A stretch of DNA of 10,608 nucleotides from Gammaproteobacteria bacterium. Lineage in GTDB: Bacteria > Pseudomonadota > Gammaproteobacteria > UWMA-0217. Shown here in pieces: positions 8,197-10,608 of this stretch. The notes below the pieces were generated by a model, which had not been told where the DNA came from, did not search any database, and saw only the letters and a program-made list of their open reading frames with translations. Location of the stretch: positions 1-10,608 of the forward strand of contig JALVPS010000387.1 of NCBI GenBank assembly GCA_027031685.1. The letters are read 5' to 3'. How positions within the stretch are numbered: position 1 is the first letter of the stretch; every line of letters begins with the position of its first letter. The position numbers and the translations under genes are program-made.

Positions 8197-8550
8197 ATGA
8201 CCACCCTCGACTTAGACACCCTGCGCCAGGCCCTCCGCGACTTCGTCCGCGCGCGCGACTGGGAGCCCTTCCAGTCGCCCAAGAATCTCAGCATGGCCCT
8301 GATCGTGGAGGCCGCCGAGCTGGTGGAACACTTCCAGTGGCTCACCCAGCAGGAGAGCCGCGCGCTGCCGCCCGAGCGGCGCCGCGCCGTGGCCCACGAG
8401 ATGGCCGACATCCTCATCTACCTGCTGCGCCTGGCCGACGTGCTGGACATCGACCTGCTGGCCGTCGCCGAGGAGAAACTGCGCATCAACATGGACAAGT
8501 ACCCGGTCGAGCGGGTGCGGGGAAGTGCAAAAAAGTATGACGAATACTGA
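8197..8550 (+). CDS. MazG-like nucleotide pyrophosphohydrolase (dCTPase/RS21-C6 type)
   Basis: This is a 117-residue all-alpha NTP pyrophosphatase of the MazG superfamily, the group that cleaves (d)NTPs to NMP plus pyrophosphate as house-cleaning enzymes. The Mg2+-binding pattern EXXE...EXXD is present as E38, E41, E68 and D71. The KNLSMALIVEAAEL helix before the first pair and the KYP...KY tail (about 99-114) are typical of the small DCTPP1/RS21-C6-like branch, which prefers dCTP and modified cytidine nucleotides. It starts 12 bases after the acyltransferase stop and is the last gene of the packed run. The substrate is inferred from the subfamily only. Confidence 0.9.
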   Translation: MTTLDLDTLRQALRDFVRARDWEPFQSPKNLSMALIVEAAELVEHFQWLTQQESRALPPERRRAVAHEMADILIYLLRLADVLDIDLLAVAEEKLRINMDKYPVERVRGSAKKYDEY

Positions 8551-8593
8551 GTGCGGCGTCGTTTTGTGAGCGGTGCACGGTTCCCGTCGCCGG

Positions 8594-8622
8594 GGTGTGA
8601 TAAACACCGCACTTCCTTTTTT
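8594..8622 (+). terminator. Possible weak terminator after the operon
   Basis: A short hairpin, GGTGT (8594-8598) pairing with ACACC (8604-8608) around a GATAA loop, is followed by a run of six T at 8617-8622. A rival pairing uses GCGGTG at about 8570-8575 with CACCGC at 8605-8610. The T-run sits 8 bases after the stem, which is further than in a good intrinsic terminator. It lies in the 111-base gap between the last operon gene and the small membrane protein, where an end of transcript would be expected. Confidence 0.3.
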
Positions 8623-8661
8623 CGCGGGCACTTGTCCGTGGGCACCGCAACACGGAACGCA

Positions 8662-8934
8662 ATGCACAACACCAATCAGCGACCGCTGTGGGTCCACCTG
8701 GCCTTCTCCGGCATCCGCCGGCGCCGCACCGCCCTGTGGCTCACCTGGGCCTCCGCCCTGTTCACCGGCTACTGCCTGCCCTGGGCCGAGCTCCTGACCG
8801 GGCCGCCCTGGCTCACCCGCCTGTTCCTGGTGCACGACTGGAGCTGGTTTGCCATGATGGTCCCCATGACCGTCTGGTATTGGCTCGGCCTGCGCTGGAT
8901 GGACCGCCACCGCGCCTGGGTGCCCGGCAGCTGA
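8662..8934 (+). CDS. Small two-helix membrane protein, function unknown
   Basis: This is a 90-residue protein with a basic patch (RRRR at 19-22), a first hydrophobic helix at about 23-42, a short loop with LTGPPWLTR, and a second helix at about 60-78 very rich in W, M and Y. The arrangement suggests an integral inner-membrane protein with both ends in the cytoplasm (positive-inside rule). The ATG at 8662 is chosen because GGAA lies just upstream and the residues before it look non-coding, though the frame stays open back to 8551. I do not recognise a named family. It could be read through from the operon or have its own promoter in the preceding 111 bases, where I see no clear -35/-10 pair. 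Confidence 0.72.
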   Translation: MHNTNQRPLWVHLAFSGIRRRRTALWLTWASALFTGYCLPWAELLTGPPWLTRLFLVHDWSWFAMMVPMTVWYWLGLRWMDRHRAWVPGS

Positions 8935-9619
8935 ACGGGCGATCCCTGTTGATGATGGAGGCATCCGGCGGCAGCCCCTGACAGGCCGCCATCGCCAGTG
9001 GCTCCGGCGTGGCCGGTCGCGGGTAACCCACCTTCCACTTCCTTGCGGGGCGTGCCGTGGCTCGCCTTGCGTATCCCCCCGTGGTTCGCCAGCTCCTCCC
9101 GCTCTTGCGCCGCGCTGCGCTACCGGCGCGCCAGGCAGTTGCAGGCAGAGCCCTGCCAGGATCATCGGCTCGATTCCCGCATATCCGAATGCCTGCGCAG
9201 ATGCCTCGCCAGCCTGCAAAAGGCCTTCGCCCGGTCGCCTTCGGCCATGGTGGGGTTTTTCTTTGGCGGCAGAAGGGCAGGTCGATACCACCCGCCGTGG
9301 GACGTGGGCCATCCGCTCGGGAATGTGATGCGATTGGTCTCGACGAAAGGGCTGCTTTGCTAGATTGAGGGACACTGACGTGTCGGCAGGGGTGCCATCC
9401 GTAGTGCGGGGTGCGTGGCGTGATAGATATCACAAAATCACTGTTTCCCGAGGGTGGCTTCACCGGCTCGGCTTGTCCGGCCCAAGAGGCTCGAGTAGCC
9501 TAGGATGGGAACGATAAAAGCACTTACTGGGCTTTTTCCGAGGTCGGCCGGCACTGGATGGACACTGCCGGCGCTGGTTCGGGTTCTTCGATTCAATGTT
9601 TTAAACAGGGAGATTTGTC
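8935..9619. other. Intergenic stretch with no supported gene
   Basis: About 685 bases lack any convincing gene on either strand. Open frames exist, but their products are arginine- and proline-rich shadows without recognisable motifs. Visible structures are a GGCGGC/GCCGCC hairpin (8967-8972 with 8985-8990, no T-run), the CRP-like dyad at 9419-9434 and a short inverted repeat AGGCT-CGAGT-AGCCT (9487-9501). GCCGGC is repeated around 9546-9576 with CACTG inside both copies. From about 9420 the sequence becomes more AT-rich and reads as a long 5' regulatory region for the gene at 9620. I searched for a sigma-54 -24/-12 element and for a good -35/-10 pair and found neither. Confidence 0.6.
9419..9434. 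promoter_or_regulatory. CRP/FNR-family operator-like dyad
   Basis: The 16 bases CGTGA-TAGATA-TCACA match the CRP consensus TGTGA-N6-TCACA at 9 of 10 defined positions. The core GTGATA-GA-TATCAC is a perfect inverted repeat with a 2-base centre. Scored against the FNR consensus TTGAT-N4-ATCAA it matches 8 of 10, so the CRP/Vfr class is the better fit. The centre is about 193 bases upstream of the ATG at 9620, so the transcript would carry a long leader or the site may act at a distance. Binding is inferred from sequence only. Confidence 0.5.
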
Positions 9620-10297
9620 ATGACGTTCAATATTTCGGATGGTGTTCTGCAAGGACTGCGTGGGCGTTGGCTGGCTGGCGTGACCTTTGCGGGGTTGATG
9701 GGGCTGTCGGGGTCGGCGTCGGCGCTGTCGGTGTTTGTCGATTGGGGTCCGGTAGGCTCTACGCCCAGCGCGGAGAGCAGTGCGACCATTAACGTTGGGG
9801 ATACGATTACCGCCAATTTCTATGCTTCTGACTTGCCGAGCAGCGGCCTTAACGCATGGGGTCTTGAGGTCGGATACTCCACTGCTTCCATATTCACTGC
9901 GTCGAACGCGGATTTCAATACTGCAGAATGGGATGGGTTTACTGGTTTTAACCCTGGTAGTAGTGTGACTGCAAATCCTATCAGAGCGGCTGGCACAGTA
10001 AATCTGCTTCCGCCGCCGGCAACGCCGCCAGTCAAGACTGACCCTGTGAGGTTGTTTTCTGTTGATTATACGGGCACGTCGGTAGGTAGTTCGGACTTTG
10101 AGTTACGGTCTGTACTGGGATTCGATTTTATTGATGGAAACTCTGCTACAATAGATACGCCTACTTTCTTCTCGACCACCCTCAATGTGGTAACACCCGT
10201 GCCGCTCCCGGCTACCGGGTGGCTGATGCTGTCCGGTTTGGCAGGTTTGGCGGCTTGGCGTCGTAAGTGGGGCGCTGTAGAGAAGCAGGCAGCCTAA
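9620..10297 (+). CDS. Secreted protein with VPLPA-type PEP-CTERM sorting domain
   Basis: This is a 225-residue exported protein predicted to be an exosortase substrate. The N-terminus has basic residues R14 and R16, a hydrophobic core (about 17-31) and a likely signal peptidase site after ASA at 33-35. The body (about 38-190) is beta-rich, low in charge and rich in S/T/G. Its INVGDTITANFYA and LNAWGLEVGYS stretches resemble cohesin-like domains common in such proteins, with a proline-rich loop LLPPPATPP near the middle. The C-terminus has the tripartite sorting signal: V194-P195-L196-P197-A198, a hydrophobic segment (about 201-213) and the basic RRK at 214-216. The start ATG has AGGGAGA six bases upstream. 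No exosortase gene is in the window. GC content is visibly lower than in the operon, and a strong terminator follows. The role is probably cell-surface or extracellular matrix; the exact function is unknown. Confidence 0.88.
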   Translation: MTFNISDGVLQGLRGRWLAGVTFAGLMGLSGSASALSVFVDWGPVGSTPSAESSATINVGDTITANFYASDLPSSGLNAWGLEVGYSTASIFTASNADFNTAEWDGFTGFNPGSSVTANPIRAAGTVNLLPPPATPPVKTDPVRLFSVDYTGTSVGSSDFELRSVLGFDFIDGNSATIDTPTFFSTTLNVVTPVPLPATGWLMLSGLAGLAAWRRKWGAVEKQAA

Positions 10298-10334
10298 CTA
10301 TCTTTTACACTAATTTACACTAAGCTAAGACATC

Positions 10335-10365
10335 AAAAAAGCCCGGCTCACCGCCGGGCTTTTTT
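10335..10365. terminator. Strong rho-independent terminator
   Basis: A perfect stem GCCCGGC (10341-10347) / GCCGGGC (10353-10359) with loop TCACC is flanked by six A on the left (10335-10340) and six T on the right (10360-10365), giving up to 13 paired positions. The A/T arms on both sides make it able to stop transcription from either direction. It lies 38 bases after the stop of the PEP-CTERM gene and ends five bases before the group II intron. Confidence 0.93.
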
Positions 10366-10370
10366 GAGTG

Positions 10371-10608
10371 GTGCGCCCAGCATGGGCGCACCCCTGCGGG
10401 TGAAAGTCCCGCCACGAGCTGGTCACGGCGAGTGAAGCGAAGCGCAACTGCGGGAGGGTGACCGACCGTGGGGAGGAAGTGTGGAGCATAAACCGCGAGC
10501 CGACGAACAGACAAAATCGTCGGGAGCGATTTTGAACAGCCGCAGGCTGGCCCGAAGGGCGAGCCCCAGGGATGGGGTGAGTAAACCGGATACGAGGTAC
10601 TGCCGAGC
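10371..10608 (+). mobile_element. Group II intron, 5' part (runs off the window), probably class C
   Basis: The sequence begins with the conserved 5' splice-site motif GTGCG. The first segment, GTGCGCCC-AGCAT-GGGCGCAC (10371-10391), is followed by the hallmark GCGGG-TGAAAGT-CCCGC hairpin (10396-10412), as in the start of domain I of bacterial group II introns. It closely parallels, from memory, the beginning of the Oceanobacillus iheyensis class C intron. Further small hairpins follow, for example AAAATCG/CGATTTT at 10513-10533 and GCCC-GAA-GGGC around 10550-10560. Only 238 bases are visible, so the reverse transcriptase/maturase frame, domains V-VI and the 3' splice site lie beyond the edge. 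The location five bases after a terminator T-run supports class C. The boundary could be a few bases off because GTG is repeated at 10368-10373. Confidence 0.88.

Noticed and set aside
9440..9610. Possible sigma-54 (-24/-12) promoter before the PEP-CTERM gene, as known for some exosortase systems
   Set aside because: No GG-N10-GC arrangement with a fair TGGCAC/TTGC match was found. The closest candidate has a spacer one base too short.
9505..9792. Plus-strand frame overlapping the start of the PEP-CTERM gene
   Set aside because: It has no motif and overlaps the signal peptide region of a clearly real gene in another frame. It lacks a ribosome-binding site.
10371..10391. GTGCGCCC/GGGCGCAC inverted repeat as a second terminator or transposon end
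   Set aside because: It is followed by the conserved group II intron GTGAAAGTCCC-type hairpin and by no T-run, so it is better explained as the 5' end of the intron.

Overview
The window looks like chromosome from a GC-rich gammaproteobacterium. An ntrY-ntrX-trkA-trkH order, TrkA and TrkH of E. coli length, an LpxL-type acyltransferase and an exosortase-type C-terminal sorting tag all fit this. A sulfur-oxidising or Chromatiales/Ectothiorhodospira-like lineage is my guess from gene order, not something the sequence proves.

From 1 to 8550 the plus strand carries eight tightly packed genes that read as one operon. They are an NtrY-type sensor kinase (N-terminus cut by the window edge), an NtrX-type response regulator, TrkA, TrkH, a TehB-like SAM methyltransferase, a small TPR protein, a lauroyl/myristoyl-type lipid A acyltransferase and a MazG-like nucleotide pyrophosphohydrolase. 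Most junctions are overlaps (ATGA or TGATG) or gaps under 30 bases. The first four genes tie an envelope-facing two-component system to constitutive K+ uptake. The next four are housekeeping or envelope functions that seem to share the transcript. The regulator is odd: its AAA+ domain has lost the sigma-54-contacting GAFTGA loop and has further changes in the catalytic site.

From 8551 to 9619 the density drops. One short gene for a two-helix membrane protein (8662-8934) is followed by about 685 bases with no gene I can support. That gap holds a near-perfect CRP/FNR-type dyad about 190 bases upstream of the next gene.

From 9620 to 10297 lies a secreted protein with a signal peptide, a cohesin-like beta-rich body and a VPLPA-type PEP-CTERM tail. 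Its GC content is clearly lower than that of the operon. It ends at a strong rho-independent terminator (10335-10365). Five bases after the T-run starts the 5' end of a group II intron, which runs off the window. Insertion just behind a terminator is the habit of bacterial class C group II introns.

I found no CRISPR array, tRNA, rRNA, defence island or clearly new system. The points most worth following up are the altered NtrX, the intron placed at the terminator, and the CRP-like site in front of the exosortase-substrate gene.
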